A stretch of DNA of 64,000 nucleotides from Dyella_A sp050749815 (GCF_050749815.1 NZ_CP192735.1:1178001-1242000); one strand, 5' to 3'. Counted from the stretch's first letter, positions 1 through 8,866 are shown. Notes: a model not told the origin generated them from the letters alone. A program made the numbers and translations.

Positions 1-2
1 AA

Positions 3-71
3 ATCTATCAGCGGATCAAAGGCGAGAACGAGTCCGGGGCCGCAGGCTCGGGCGAAAATACCGCCGAATAA
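3..71 (+). CDS. 3' end of a gene entering from the left edge
   Basis: An open frame runs in from the window edge and ends at a TAA at 69-71. Only the last 22 codons are visible, and they encode a hydrophilic Gly/Glu/Asn-rich tail (IYQRIKGENESG then AAGSGENTAE). Such tails are typical of disordered C-termini and are not diagnostic, so I do not recognise the protein. The frame could be a chance reading, but no stop interrupts it and a promoter-like sequence for the tRNA begins just after it. Confidence 0.4.
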   Translation: MYQRIKGENESGAAGSGENTAE

Positions 72-82
72 GCACACAAGGC

Positions 83-111
83 TTTACCTCGACCACGTCG
101 GTCAGTATCCT
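83..111 (+). promoter_or_regulatory. Sigma70-type promoter for tRNA-Ser
   Basis: TTTACC (83-88) and TATCCT (106-111) are separated by exactly 17 bp. They lie about 30 bp before the tRNA, with a GC-rich stretch after the -10 box. A GC-rich discriminator is common at stable-RNA promoters under stringent control. The assignment is from sequence alone. Confidence 0.5.
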
Positions 112-141
112 TGCCGGCTCCGCAGCAATGCGGACAAATAC

Positions 142-234
142 GGAGAGATGCCCGAGAGGCCGAAGGGGCTCCCCTGCTAAGGGAGTATAGGGTCAAAAGC
201 CTTATCGAGGGTTCGAATCCCTCTCTCTCCGCCA
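142..234 (+). tRNA. tRNA-Ser (anticodon GCU)
   Basis: The acceptor stem GGAGAGA (from 142) pairs with TCTCTCC, followed by an encoded GCCA end (231-234). The anticodon loop CTGCTAA spans 174-180, giving anticodon GCT (176-178), which reads AGC/AGU serine codons. The long variable arm between the anticodon stem and the T arm (GGTTCGAATCC) is the class II hallmark of serine tRNAs. The 93-nt length is normal for tRNA-Ser with CCA encoded. Confidence 0.97.
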
Positions 235-237
235 GTT

Positions 238-273
238 ACGCAAAACGCCCCTTCGTGGGGCGTTTTGCGTTTT
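238..273 (+). terminator. Rho-independent terminator of tRNA-Ser
   Basis: A perfect 14-bp stem (238-251 with 257-270) closes a 5-nt TTCGT loop and runs into a short T tract (270-273) a few bases after the tRNA 3' end. Confidence 0.85.
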
Positions 274-321
274 CTGGGCGTCGTTTCACACGCGCTCTGC
301 GCATCCGCCGAAGGGGCGCCG

Positions 322-1050
322 TTACTGCGTCGGCAGGCCCGCCAGCTCGACGCCCTCGCGCGTGACGCGCAGCAGCGAGCCCTGCTCGTACCAGTCGCCA
401 AGCACGATGCGCTCGGCCATATGGCCGTCCAGATCGAAGCGATGGATGGCCGGCCGATGGGTATGGCCATGGATCAAGCGAGTGACCCCGGCGGCACGCA
501 TGGCCTGGGCGACGGCCTCGTCATTGACGTCCATGATGGTTTCCATGGTGCTGCCCGTGTGTGCACGACTGTCCTCACGCGCCTTGGCTGCAAATGCGCG
601 ACGGGCTTGCAGTGGCATGGCGAGGATCTGCGCCTGCCACTGCGGCTGGCGCACCTGGCGACGAACCGCCTGATAGGCGGTGTCATCGGTGCACAGCACA
701 TCGCCGTGCATCAGCAAGGTGCGACACCCCTCGATGTCATGCACGGTGCCATCGTCGAGCAAGGTCATGCCGGCGCGTTGCGCAAACGCTTCACCAATGA
801 GGAAGTCGCGGTTTCCGGCGATGAAGTACACCGGCACGCCGCTCTCCCTCACGCCCCGCGTGGCTGCCGCGATGCGGCCGGGAAGTTCGGCGTCATCGTC
901 GTCGCCGATCCACGCTTCCACCAGGTCACCGAGGATGTACAGCGCGCTGGCCGCACGTACCTGTGCGCTGGCGAGCAGGCGTTCGAACAAGGCGGTGATC
1001 TGCGGCCGACTGTCGTCCAGATGCAGGTCGGAAATGAGTACCGTGGCCAT
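322..1050 (-). CDS. lpxH: UDP-2,3-diacylglucosamine diphosphatase LpxH
   Basis: LpxH hydrolyses UDP-2,3-diacylglucosamine to lipid X and UMP at the inner membrane, the fourth step of lipid A synthesis. The 242-residue product is close to E. coli LpxH (240). It shows the calcineurin-type metallophosphoesterase signatures in order: DLHLDD at residues 8-13, a central GD(L)VE block, GNRDFL, and the C-terminal GHTHRP. The ATG at 1050 directly precedes the first beta strand, so no longer start is needed. It lies 5 bp downstream of the cyclophilin gene on the same strand, an arrangement common in gammaproteobacteria, where lpxH follows a peptidyl-prolyl isomerase gene. Confidence 0.95.
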   Translation of the reverse strand: MATVLISDLHLDDSRPQITALFERLLASAQVRAASALYILGDLVEAWIGDDDDAELPGRIAAATRGVRESGVPVYFIAGNRDFLIGEAFAQRAGMTLLDDGTVHDIEGCRTLLMHGDVLCTDDTAYQAVRRQVRQPQWQAQILAMPLQARRAFAAKAREDSRAHTGSTMETIMDVNDEAVAQAMRAAGVTRLIHGHTHRPAIHRFDLDGHMAERIVLGDWYEQGSLLRVTREGVELAGLPTQ

Positions 1051-1055
1051 CGATG

Positions 1056-1760
1056 TCAGCCCTTCGCGGCGGGCTTGGTCTTCTTGGCCGTCTGCGCGCT
1101 TTTGGCGGGAGCCGCTGTCGAAGCGGGCGCGCCTCCAACGGTGCTCGCGGGCGCGGCGTCGCCTACCACCTCGGCACCGGTGATCACCACGATGGGATTG
1201 GGCACGTCGCCGGCGAAAGGGCCGAGCGCGCGGGTCGGCAGGGCGGCGATCTTGTCGACCACGTCCATGCCCTTGATCACCTTGCCGAACACCGCGTAGC
1301 CCCAGGTCAGACCGCTCTGGCTGCCTACGAAATCCAGCCGGCGGTTGTCCACGAGGTTGAAGAAGAACTGCGAGGTTCCCGAGTTGGGATCGGCACCGCG
1401 AGCCACCGCCACCGTGCCGCGCAGATTGGACAGGCCGTTGTCCGCCTCGCTGGCGATGGCCGGGCGGGTGCGGCGGGGCTGCAGATCGCGCGTATAAAGG
1501 CCGCCTTGCACCAGATAACCGGGAATGGCGCGATGGAACACGGTGCCCGCGTAGAAGCCGTCACGCACGTACTGGAGGAAGTTAGCCACGCTTTTGGGCG
1601 ACTTGTCCGGATACAGCTCCAGCGTGATGTCACCTTGGCTCGTGTGCAGTACGACCTGGGGAGCCGGTGCCGGCGGCGCGGGAGCATCCTTGGCCGCGCT
1701 CTGGGCGCGCAATGCGATGGGTGTGAGCAACAGCAGGGAAAGCAGGCAGGCTTTGAACAT
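1056..1760 (-). CDS. ppiA: Periplasmic peptidyl-prolyl cis-trans isomerase (cyclophilin)
   Basis: Cyclophilin-type rotamase acting on X-Pro bonds during protein folding. The N-terminus (MFKACLLSLLLLTPIALRAQ) is a signal peptide, followed by a Pro/Ala linker, then the cyclophilin core with FHRAIPGYLVQGG, GTVAVAR and SQFFFNL and the GYAVFGKV block. The order and spacing match E. coli PpiA, but the protein is longer (234 residues against 190) because of an Ala/Thr/Lys-rich tail ending AKKTKPAAKG. An upstream ATG at 1790 would bury the signal peptide behind ten extra residues, so 1760 is preferred. It is probably co-transcribed with lpxH. Confidence 0.88.
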   Translation of the reverse strand: MFKACLLSLLLLTPIALRAQSAAKDAPAPPAPAPQVVLHTSQGDITLELYPDKSPKSVANFLQYVRDGFYAGTVFHRAIPGYLVQGGLYTRDLQPRRTRPAIASEADNGLSNLRGTVAVARGADPNSGTSQFFFNLVDNRRLDFVGSQSGLTWGYAVFGKVIKGMDVVDKIAALPTRALGPFAGDVPNPIVVITGAEVVGDAAPASTVGGAPASTAAPAKSAQTAKKTKPAAKG

Positions 1761-2381
1761 GGGACTCGTGCATGCAGAAGATCGGCCCATGATACGCGGC
1801 CCACGTCACCGGGGTGCATCGCGGCGTGCACAAGGCGTGAAGGGTTGCTAGCATGAATTTGCGGCTGCGCAGGGGCAGCTGTGGAGATTCGACATGCAAA
1901 CGATGAATACGCACTTCGCGTTGCGACGCGGACTGCGGTTGTTTGCAGGGATGCTGGGGGGACGCAAGGACTCGCCCACGTCGCAAGAGACGGCGACTGT
2001 CAGACACGATCTTGTTTCCTGGTGCTCCGAGGCGCGAACCCGTCGCGGGGATGAGCTGGCGCGACGACAGAACCTGGAGTGGCCGGTCGACGGCTAAGCG
2101 GTTTGTGACGGATTTTGGGTGAAGGGTTGCCCGGGCGCGAGCCGGTCGAGTAGACCGGTGTTCGCGCACGCCTGTTGTAGGCATGTTCTGACGGCGACAA
2201 CGCTGCCCTGATGGCACTCTCACGGTTTCGGTGGCAAGGGGAATTCAGCCAAGTGAGGCGGGGCCGCCATTTTTCAGGTTTCAAGTGCCGGGGCAGGTAG
2301 GCCCCGGCTGTCAGCCGGCGCGAACGCGCCTATCATGCACGGGCACGACGACGCCCCTGCGCCGCCCAAGGAGGGTACGAA
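1761..2381. other. 621-bp intergenic region upstream of the GacA-type regulator
   Basis: No conserved gene is recognised here. It lies between divergent ppiA and the response regulator, so it should hold both promoters, but no convincing -35/-10 pair was fixed. One weak small frame (1894-2097) is listed separately. The Shine-Dalgarno sequence of the regulator sits at its right end. Confidence 0.6.
1894..2097 (+). CDS. Possible small protein, unsupported by homology
   Basis: A 67-codon frame starts at an ATG preceded by GGAG at an ideal 7-nt spacing. The product is basic, with no membrane segment, no repeat and no motif I recognise. In this GC-rich genome chance frames of this size are common and a longer antisense frame overlaps it, so the ribosome-binding site is the only positive evidence. 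Confidence 0.22.
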   Translation: MQTMNTHFALRRGLRLFAGMLGGRKDSPTSQETATVRHDLVSWCSEARTRRGDELARRQNLEWPVDG

Positions 2382-3038
2382 GTGATCAATATTGTTCTGG
2401 TGGACGATCATGAGCTGGTCCGCACCGGCTTCCGGATGATCCTGCAGCAGCAGCCTGACATCCGCATTCGCGGCGAGGCGGGAACGGCGGAGGAGGGGCT
2501 TCGCCTCATTCGCACGCTGGCACCGGATATCGCGCTGGTGGACGTCCACATGCCGGGCATGAGCGGTATCGAACTGACCGAGCGCGTCTGTCGGTCCAAG
2601 CTCAACACCCACATCGTCATCGTCACCGTGGTCGATGACGCCCGCTTTCCCAAACGCCTGCTCGATGCCGGTGCGCTGGGCTATCTCACCAAGGGATGTT
2701 CGGCCGAGGAGTTGCTGGCGGCTGTGCGTCAGGTGGCGACCGGGCGCCGCTACCTCGCGCCAGCGGTGGCGCAGCAGCTGGCCCTGGCCACTCTGGACGG
2801 CAGCGAATCGCCGTTCGACGTGCTTTCCAGCCGCGAACTGGAGGTCGCCATGATGCTGGTGCGCGGCAAGCCGCTGACGCTCATCGGCGAGCAGCTCAAT
2901 CTCAGCCCCAAGACGGTTTCCACTTACAAGCAGCGCCTGATGGAGAAGCTCAACGTGGATCACGTGATCAGCCTTGCCCACCTGATGGCGGTGCACGGGC
3001 TGATCGATACGGCCAACCAGCAGCATGCAAATGCCTGA
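2382..3038 (+). CDS. uvrY: GacA/UvrY-family response regulator
   Basis: A two-domain NarL/FixJ-type regulator. The receiver domain (about 1-120) has the acidic pair D8-D9, phospho-acceptor D54 in LVDVHMPG and a switch lysine in LTKG. The LuxR-type HTH (about 150-205) contains LSSRELEVAMMLV and LSPKTVSTYKQRLMEKLNV. Length (218) and sequence match the GacA/UvrY/VarA group, which responds to the BarA/GacS hybrid kinase and activates small RNAs that titrate CsrA/RsmA. It starts with GTG at 2382 behind a strong AAGGAGG. Unlike in E. coli and pseudomonads, uvrC does not follow: a terminator and convergent rne do. No sensor kinase gene is adjacent. Confidence 0.88.
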   Translation: MINIVLVDDHELVRTGFRMILQQQPDIRIRGEAGTAEEGLRLIRTLAPDIALVDVHMPGMSGIELTERVCRSKLNTHIVIVTVVDDARFPKRLLDAGALGYLTKGCSAEELLAAVRQVATGRRYLAPAVAQQLALATLDGSESPFDVLSSRELEVAMMLVRGKPLTLIGEQLNLSPKTVSTYKQRLMEKLNVDHVISLAHLMAVHGLIDTANQQHANA

Positions 3039-3056
3039 CGAACTTTGACGGGCGCA

Positions 3057-3087
3057 CAAAAAAACCGGGCCTTGGCCCGGTTTTTTT
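3057..3087. terminator. Bidirectional terminator between uvrY and rne
   Basis: CCGGGCC (3065-3071) and GGCCCGG (3074-3080) form a tight hairpin. It is flanked by seven A on the left and seven T on the right, so it can stop transcription of both convergent genes. Confidence 0.9.
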
Positions 3088-3105
3088 GTGGCTGAAGCCG
3101 ATCGA

Positions 3106-6100
3106 TCAACTTGCCGTGGAATCGTCCCGCTTGCGGGGCTCTTCGGTCGGCTCGTTTTCCACGGACTCGGCATCGGCGCTTGCCAGGTGCTCCTTCGTGG
3201 CGGCCAGCAGATCGCCCTGGGACGGCTGAGAGGCCGGCGCGGTCGCGGGCTCGGCGACGGCTGCCGGGGGCTCCGCGGTGGTCAGCGGCTGCGGCGGTGC
3301 AGGCGGTGCAGGTGGCTCGGTCGGTTCCGCGCGCTCCGCCGCCGACGTGACCGGCAACGAAGTCGTCGATGGCGCGGCGATCTTCACCTCGTCAGCCGAC
3401 GCTTCCGGCGCTTCTGCGGCCGGCTCACCCTCGGCCACCACCGGATCGGGGATCGGCGGCAGCACGGGCAGGTTGAACGACGCGGGCATCACCGCTGCCG
3501 GGCGCTGCTCGGGCGGATTCTCCGCTGCGGCGGGCGTGGGGGCAGGCGTGACAGCCGGCGCAGGCGCGGCCGCAGTGACAGGCTCGGACTTCTGCTCGGC
3601 GCCCGATTCCGACACAACAACAGCTGCGGCGGCGGCCGGGATCGATGCGCTGCGCGGCTGGGCAGGCGCGGCAGGCGTCGGGTTCGGCGTGGTCTTGGCC
3701 GAGGTCTCCTCGGCCTCGTCGCCGGCCGCGTCATCGCGGTCCTCGTCATCCAGTGCCTTGGCCTGCAGCGAGGCGTCGGCGGACGTCGCTGCGCCATTCT
3801 CGTCCTGACGACGGCGACGGCGTCCGCCGCGGCGGCCACGACGGCGGCGCGCACCACCGCCCTCTGCCTCACTCGTGCCGTCCGGCTGGGTGTTGCCTGG
3901 CGTGGCCGCGACCGCAGCTGCGACCGTGGCTGCGTCGGTCGCGGCCGGCTTCGGCTCGTCGCTGACCCGCTCGGTGGGTGGAGTGGTTCGTGCCGGCTGC
4001 GGCTGGCGCTCGGGGCGCGGCGACGCCGGTGGCGTCAGGCTGACGTCGGCCTTCGCGGCCTTGTCCTCGCGCTGGGGCGGCTGGGCCGCGCGCGCCGGGC
4101 GTTGTTCCTGCCGCGGCGTGGCGGCGGCCTGAGCCTGACGCGCCTGGCCGCCGGATGACTGTTCACCGCGCTGGCGGTTGCCGCCCTTGCCGGACGACGC
4201 ACCCGACGCATTGGCGTTGCCGCGGTTACCGGGCTCGCGACGGCCCGCCGGGGCACCGCCGCGATTGGCGGAAGCGCCACCGGGCTGATTCGCGCGACCC
4301 CGCTCGTCACGGCGTGGAGCCTGCTGGCGACGGTTGGATGTTTCCTTCGGCGAGGTAGCTGCCGTCTTGTCCGACGTTTCCTCGGCGCCACGGAACCAGC
4401 CGAGCAGACGAGACAGGATGCCACCGGAGGACGGCGCCGGGGCGGCCGCGGCCGGTGCCTGGGCACGACGCGGGGCCGGCGCCACCGGGGCGGGGGCGAC
4501 CGTCTCTTCACGCACCGGTGCGGGCGACGAATGCACCACGCCGCTCACCGCCGGCTGCTCGCTGCTGCCCAGCGTCTGCCCCATCTTGGGAATCGGCGAC
4601 GCTTCGACGGCAGTGAGGCGCTCGTAGCTGGGCTTGCTGTGCTCGCCCATCTCCGCTTCCTTGATCCGCTGGATCTGGATGTGCGGCGTCTCAAGCTTGT
4701 CGTCGGCCACGATCACCACGTGGACCTTGTTGCGCAGCTCGATCTCGACCACGCTGGCGCGCTTTTCGTTGAGCATGAAGTTAGCCACCTGCGGCGGCGC
4801 CTGCACCAGCACCTGGCCGGTGTTGTCCTTCATCGCGTGCTCTTCGATCAGGCGCAGCGTGGACAGCGACAGCGATTCGATGCCGCGGATGTGGCCATGG
4901 CCCTCGCAGCGCGGGCAGACCACCTGGGTCGCCTCGCCCAGCGACGGGCGCAGGCGCTGACGCGACATCTCCAGCAGGCCGAAGCGCGAAATGCGGCCGA
5001 TCTGCACGCGGGCACGATCGAGCTTCAGCGCGTCCTTCAGCTTCTCCTCAACCTCACGCTGGTGGCGCGGGCTGTCCATATCGATGAAGTCGATGACGAT
5101 CAGGCCGCCGGCGTCACGAATGCGCAACTGGCGGGCGATTTCCACCGCCGCCTCGCAGTTCGTGTTGAACGCGGTTTCCTCGATGTCGCCGCCCTTGGTC
5201 GCCTTGGCCGAGTTGATGTCGATCGCGGTGAGCGCTTCGGTCTGGTCGATCACGATCGAGCCGCCGGACGGCAGGCGCACCTGGCGGTCGAACGCGCTCT
5301 CGATCTGGGTTTCGATCTGGTAGCGCGAGAACAGCGGGGTGTCGTCCTTGTAAAGCTTGAGCTTGCGCAGGGCGTTGGGCATCACCTGCTGCATGAACTC
5401 GCGCGCGTCGTTGTACAGCGACTCTCCGTCGATGAGGATTTCGCCGATGTCGTTGCGCAGGTAGTCGCGCAGGGCGCGGATGAACAGCTTCGATTCCTGA
5501 TAGATCAGGAACGGCGCCTTCTGCTTGCTGGCCGCTTCGGAGATCGAGCGCCACAGGGTGAGCAGGTAGTCCAGGTCCCACTGCAGTTCTTCGGCGTCGC
5601 GGCCCATGCCGGCGGTGCGCACGATCAGGCCGACGTCGTCGGGCACGTTGAGATGATCCAGCGCTTCCTTCAGCGCCTGCCGGTCTTCACCCTCGATACG
5701 GCGCGAGACGCCGCCCGCCTTCGGGTTGTTCGGCATCAGCACCATGTAGCGGCCGGCCAGGCTGATGAAGGTGGTCAGCGCCGCGCCCTTGTTGCCGCGC
5801 TCTTCCTTTTCCACCTGGACGACCAGCTCCTGGCCTTCCTTCAGCAGCTCGCGGATGTTCGCCTTGTTCGGGTCCAGGCCCGGGGTGAAGTACTCGCGGG
5901 CGATTTCCTTGATCGGCAGGAAGCCGTGGCGCTCGGCGCCGTAGTCGATGAAGCATGCTTCGAGGGAGGCTTCGACGCGAGTGATGCGGCCCTTGTAGAT
6001 GTTGGCCTTCTTCTGCTCGCGGGAGGGGATCTCGATGTCGAGGTCGTACAGGGTCTGGCCATCGACGATGGCCACGCGCAACTCTTCACGCTGAGTTGCG

Positions 6101-6120
6101 TTGATCAACATGCGTTTCAT
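3106..6120 (-). CDS. rne: Ribonuclease E
   Basis: Essential 5'-end-sensing endoribonuclease for mRNA decay and rRNA/tRNA processing, and scaffold of the degradosome. It has 1004 residues from the ATG at 6120 (MKRMLINA), preceded by AAGGA. The catalytic half has the S1 domain (about 37-120), DNase I-like domain metal ligands at D301 (AIDINS) and D344 (IVIDFIDM), and the zinc-link CPRCEGHG with C402/C405, all close to E. coli numbering. The second half is low-complexity: Arg/Gly/Gln-rich blocks, one strongly basic RNA-binding run (RRRRGRRGGRRRRR) and long Ala/Pro/Glu tracts, as expected for a disordered scaffold. In-frame upstream codons to 6216 lack similarity and were excluded. rluC diverges from it, as in E. 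coli. Confidence 0.96.
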   Translation of the reverse strand: MKRMLINATQREELRVAIVDGQTLYDLDIEIPSREQKKANIYKGRITRVEASLEACFIDYGAERHGFLPIKEIAREYFTPGLDPNKANIRELLKEGQELVVQVEKEERGNKGAALTTFISLAGRYMVLMPNNPKAGGVSRRIEGEDRQALKEALDHLNVPDDVGLIVRTAGMGRDAEELQWDLDYLLTLWRSISEAASKQKAPFLIYQESKLFIRALRDYLRNDIGEILIDGESLYNDAREFMQQVMPNALRKLKLYKDDTPLFSRYQIETQIESAFDRQVRLPSGGSIVIDQTEALTAIDINSAKATKGGDIEETAFNTNCEAAVEIARQLRIRDAGGLIVIDFIDMDSPRHQREVEEKLKDALKLDRARVQIGRISRFGLLEMSRQRLRPSLGEATQVVCPRCEGHGHIRGIESLSLSTLRLIEEHAMKDNTGQVLVQAPPQVANFMLNEKRASVVEIELRNKVHVVIVADDKLETPHIQIQRIKEAEMGEHSKPSYERLTAVEASPIPKMGQTLGSSEQPAVSGVVHSSPAPVREETVAPAPVAPAPRRAQAPAAAAPAPSSGGILSRLLGWFRGAEETSDKTAATSPKETSNRRQQAPRRDERGRANQPGGASANRGGAPAGRREPGNRGNANASGASSGKGGNRQRGEQSSGGQARQAQAAATPRQEQRPARAAQPPQREDKAAKADVSLTPPASPRPERQPQPARTTPPTERVSDEPKPAATDAATVAAAVAATPGNTQPDGTSEAEGGGARRRRGRRGGRRRRRQDENGAATSADASLQAKALDDEDRDDAAGDEAEETSAKTTPNPTPAAPAQPRSASIPAAAAAVVVSESGAEQKSEPVTAAAPAPAVTPAPTPAAAENPPEQRPAAVMPASFNLPVLPPIPDPVVAEGEPAAEAPEASADEVKIAAPSTTSLPVTSAAERAEPTEPPAPPAPPQPLTTAEPPAAVAEPATAPASQPSQGDLLAATKEHLASADAESVENEPTEEPRKRDDSTAS

Positions 6121-6462
6121 TGTGTTGTTTTCCTTCAGCTTGCCGCGCGTCGCGTGCCTCGGTGGCGCCACTGGGGGCGGCCTGCCGGGGATCGCGCCGC
6201 TGCGGTCAAGCGGCAAAAGTACGGCACCAGTCCGGGTGCCGGCGATGATTCCTGGTCACTACGCCGCGAATCGCCGACACGGCGCAGGCCGATCGGACAA
6301 ACCGCAATCCGAACCGTTACGATGAAAGGGAGCAGCGACCGGATGCCCGGGGAAGGCGGCCGGCGCAATCCTCACCGACGTGACGGACGGGCCGGTCCGA
6401 TCGAGCTGATCGGACACGGGCAAAGCGCCGGCCGAGTATCCTATCGAAGCGGATTTTTTTCA
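6121..6462. other. Divergent rne/rluC control region and rne leader
   Basis: 342 bp between divergent rne and rluC. In enterobacteria rne carries a long 5' UTR through which RNase E represses its own synthesis, and the spacing here leaves room for one. I did not find the known hp2/hp3 structure by eye. A TATCCTATCG stretch near 6437 could be a -10 region for rluC, but a matching -35 is not clear. Confidence 0.5.
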
Positions 6463-7431
6463 ATGCAGACGGTAACTTCCCCCGACGTATCTCAAGGGGT
6501 GCGTCAAGTCGAGATCGGCCCGGAGCGAGACGGGCAGCGGATCGACAACGCCCTGATGACCCTGCTCAAAGGGGTCCCCAAGAGCATGATCTACCGCATC
6601 CTGCGTACCGGGCAGGTGCGGGTGAACGGCAAGCGGGCCAAGCCCGACACTCGTCTCACGGCGGGTGACATGTTGCGCATTCCGCCCGTCCGCGTCGCAG
6701 AGCGTCCTGAGACACAAGGGCCGAGTCCGGGCCAGATGGCCTCGGCCGCGGAAGCGGTGATCTTCGAGGACAAGCATTTCCTGGTGATCGACAAGCCCAC
6801 CGGCATGGCCAGCCACGGCGGCAGCGGGGTCAGCCACGGGGCGATCGAGCTGATGCGGGCAGCGCGCCCGAACGATCACCTCGAGCTGGTGCACCGGCTG
6901 GATCGCGATACCAGTGGCGTGCTGGTGTTTGCCAAGACCCGCGCCGGGCTGACCGGCCTGCAGGCGGCCATTCGCGACAACCAGGTGGTCAAGCAGTACC
7001 TCTGCCTGATGGTGGGGCACCCGTCCAAGGCCCGGTTCGACGTCAATGCACCGCTCGCCAAGTTTGTGCTTCAGGGCGGAGAACGTATGGTAAGAGTGTC
7101 CGATAACGGCAAGCCGTCGCTCACTTTTTTCCGTGAGATCGAACAGTATCCGGGCGCCCGCCTGATGCAGGCGACGCTGGGTACCGGGCGCACTCATCAG
7201 ATTCGCGTGCACGCCGCCCACATCGGCCATCCCCTTGCCGGCGACCCGAAATACGGTGATCGCGAGGCCAACAAGCGCTTCCGTGAGCTGGGGCTGCAGC
7301 GCCTGTTCCTGCACGCCTCCCACATGAGTTTCGAGCTGGACGGGCGCTCGTACAGCTTCTCGGCGCCGCTGCCAGATGACCTGAGGAAGTTTCTGGAAAC
7401 TATTGCTTCTAAAGGAAAAAGCGTGCGCTAA
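6463..7431 (+). CDS. rluC: 23S rRNA pseudouridine synthase RluC
   Basis: Makes pseudouridines 955, 2504 and 2580 in 23S rRNA (E. coli numbering). The 322-residue protein has an N-terminal S4 RNA-binding domain (about 22-80, with RILRTGQVRVNGKRAK) and an RsuA/RluA catalytic domain with HRLDRDTSG at 144-152, whose D147 is the expected nucleophile. GTGRTHQIRVH lies towards the C-terminus. The frame stays open far upstream antisense to rne; the start at 6463 was chosen because family similarity begins there. The divergent rne-rluC arrangement supports the assignment. Its 3' end overlaps the convergent CPBP-like gene by 23 bp. Confidence 0.95.
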   Translation: MQTVTSPDVSQGVRQVEIGPERDGQRIDNALMTLLKGVPKSMIYRILRTGQVRVNGKRAKPDTRLTAGDMLRIPPVRVAERPETQGPSPGQMASAAEAVIFEDKHFLVIDKPTGMASHGGSGVSHGAIELMRAARPNDHLELVHRLDRDTSGVLVFAKTRAGLTGLQAAIRDNQVVKQYLCLMVGHPSKARFDVNAPLAKFVLQGGERMVRVSDNGKPSLTFFREIEQYPGARLMQATLGTGRTHQIRVHAAHIGHPLAGDPKYGDREANKRFRELGLQRLFLHASHMSFELDGRSYSFSAPLPDDLRKFLETIASKGKSVR

Positions 7432-8866
7432 CCTCGAGCGAGCGCAAGCCATTGCCGATCAGGCCGGCGCCCACCACCAAGGCGCAGGCGGCGTGGGCCA
7501 GGGCAATCGGCAACAAGCTCCGCTGCTGCACAAAGCACCAGGCCCACCACAGCTCGGCGAGAAAGCACAGATGCATCAGTGCGCCGTTGGGGACGTGCAG
7601 CAACGCAAAGGCCAGCGCGGCAGCCAGCACGGCCCACCGGACGGGCAGGAATTTCTCCAGCTGGCCCAGCGCAAAGCCCAGGATCAGCCACTGCTGCAAC
7701 GCGGCCCAGCCGAGATAGACCAGGGCGCGGCGCGGCGGCGTGGGATCCGATGCATGGCCCCACAGCAGGCACACCAGCAGCGCCGCTGGCACCAGGGCGA
7801 GCGGCCACCACCACGCCACCGAGCGCCACGGACCGATCCAGCGCCAGTCCGCCGACCGGCCTGCGCGCTGGGTGTACGCCGCAAAGATCAGCGCGGAAGC
7901 GAACCCGGTCACTCCAGCCAGCGTGGGACGTTGCCCCCATTGCAGCCCGGCTACCAAAATCACCGGGCCGAGCAGGCCGGCCAGCAAGGTCTGCCATGCC
8001 GGGCGGGGGCGCCGGGCAAGCCAGCAAAGCACCAGCACATAGGCGCCCACGCCGAGCCAGGAGAGCCAGGGAGGCAGCGGCTCTCTTGGTGGCTTCCTCA
8101 GCGACGCGTCGCCGGCGACCACGATGGCGGCTGGGCGCCAAGCCACGGCGGCGTCGCGGCGGGCGAGCAACTGCTCCGCACTTGCCATGGCGGCCAATCG
8201 CACGATGGGTACAGCCGGTGCTGGATTGGCTGAATCGGCCGCGGATGAGCCGTCCAGCGCCGGCTGCGGCGGAACGAGAGCCAGCGGATCGGGAGCGAGG
8301 AGGGCTGCATCGTCCAACAGCAGGCGCTGGCCGCGCGGCATCGTGATGCGCAGGCGCAACATGTCGGCCCGGTTGACGGGTGCGCACGGGGTGGTCGTCG
8401 TATTGATGGAGCGCAGGTCGACGTCGATCCGCGTACCACGCCAGACGATCGGCGCACTCAGGCAGGCCGGTTGTCCCGTCGTCTGCCAGACCACCTGCAG
8501 GGTGACCGGCTGTGCGGCGGCACGGTCGAGCCGGAGGAGGGGCCAATGGAGCAGATCCAGCCCGCGCGCGATCGGCAGCCCCAGCTCGAACGCTGTTCCG
8601 TCCAGGCTGGTTACCTCGACGCCGCCGTCGACGGCACGCGTGCGGGCCGGACCGAAGGCGCGGCCGGCCACGAAATCCTCTGGACTGAGAAAGCGCCACC
8701 GCCAGAGCGGCTGGCCGGCCCGCAACACGGCCAGCTCGCTGCGGGCCTCCTGCGCGAGGTAGCGTGTCGTGAGCGCCGAGGCCAGCAGCCGGAACGCCAG
8801 CAACGCGACCACCACGGCGAGCAGCCAGCCGGTCGCGACAGCCACGCCGCGGGCGGAGGGCGTCAC
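7409..8866 (-). CDS. CPBP-like (CAAX-protease family) polytopic membrane protein with altered active site
   Basis: One N-terminal membrane segment (VAVATGWLLAVVVALLAF) precedes a roughly 250-residue extracytoplasmic region, then a C-terminal multi-helix domain. The last 100 residues resemble the CPBP intramembrane protease domain: FALLHVPN fits the FxxxH motif and PIALAHAAC the third His motif. Where the family has EExxxR, this protein has LQQW, so both catalytic glutamates are glutamines. It may be a non-hydrolytic or variant member. The start is uncertain. GTG at 8866, two bases after the phhB stop, fits translational coupling; an in-frame ATG at 8950 would overlap phhB by 82 bp. It converges on rluC with a 23-bp overlap. 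Confidence 0.72.
   Translation of the reverse strand: MTPSARGVAVATGWLLAVVVALLAFRLLASALTTRYLAQEARSELAVLRAGQPLWRWRFLSPEDFVAGRAFGPARTRAVDGGVEVTSLDGTAFELGLPIARGLDLLHWPLLRLDRAAAQPVTLQVVWQTTGQPACLSAPIVWRGTRIDVDLRSINTTTTPCAPVNRADMLRLRITMPRGQRLLLDDAALLAPDPLALVPPQPALDGSSAADSANPAPAVPIVRLAAMASAEQLLARRDAAVAWRPAAIVVAGDASLRKPPREPLPPWLSWLGVGAYVLVLCWLARRPRPAWQTLLAGLLGPVILVAGLQWGQRPTLAGVTGFASALIFAAYTQRAGRSADWRWIGPWRSVAWWWPLALVPAALLVCLLWGHASDPTPPRRALVYLGWAALQQWLILGFALGQLEKFLPVRWAVLAAALAFALLHVPNGALMHLCFLAELWWAWCFVQQRSLLPIALAHAACALVVGAGLIGNGLRSLEVSARFFL

Noticed and set aside
3088..4158. Long plus-strand open frame with an Arg/Gly-rich product antisense to rne
   Set aside because: It is the complement of the low-complexity GC-rich tail of RNase E. 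The Arg/Gly composition simply mirrors Ala/Pro codons and there is no ribosome-binding site.
4531..6460. A 640-codon in-frame extension upstream of rluC, antisense to rne
   Set aside because: Similarity to RluC starts only at 6463; the extension is an antisense shadow in high-GC DNA without stops.
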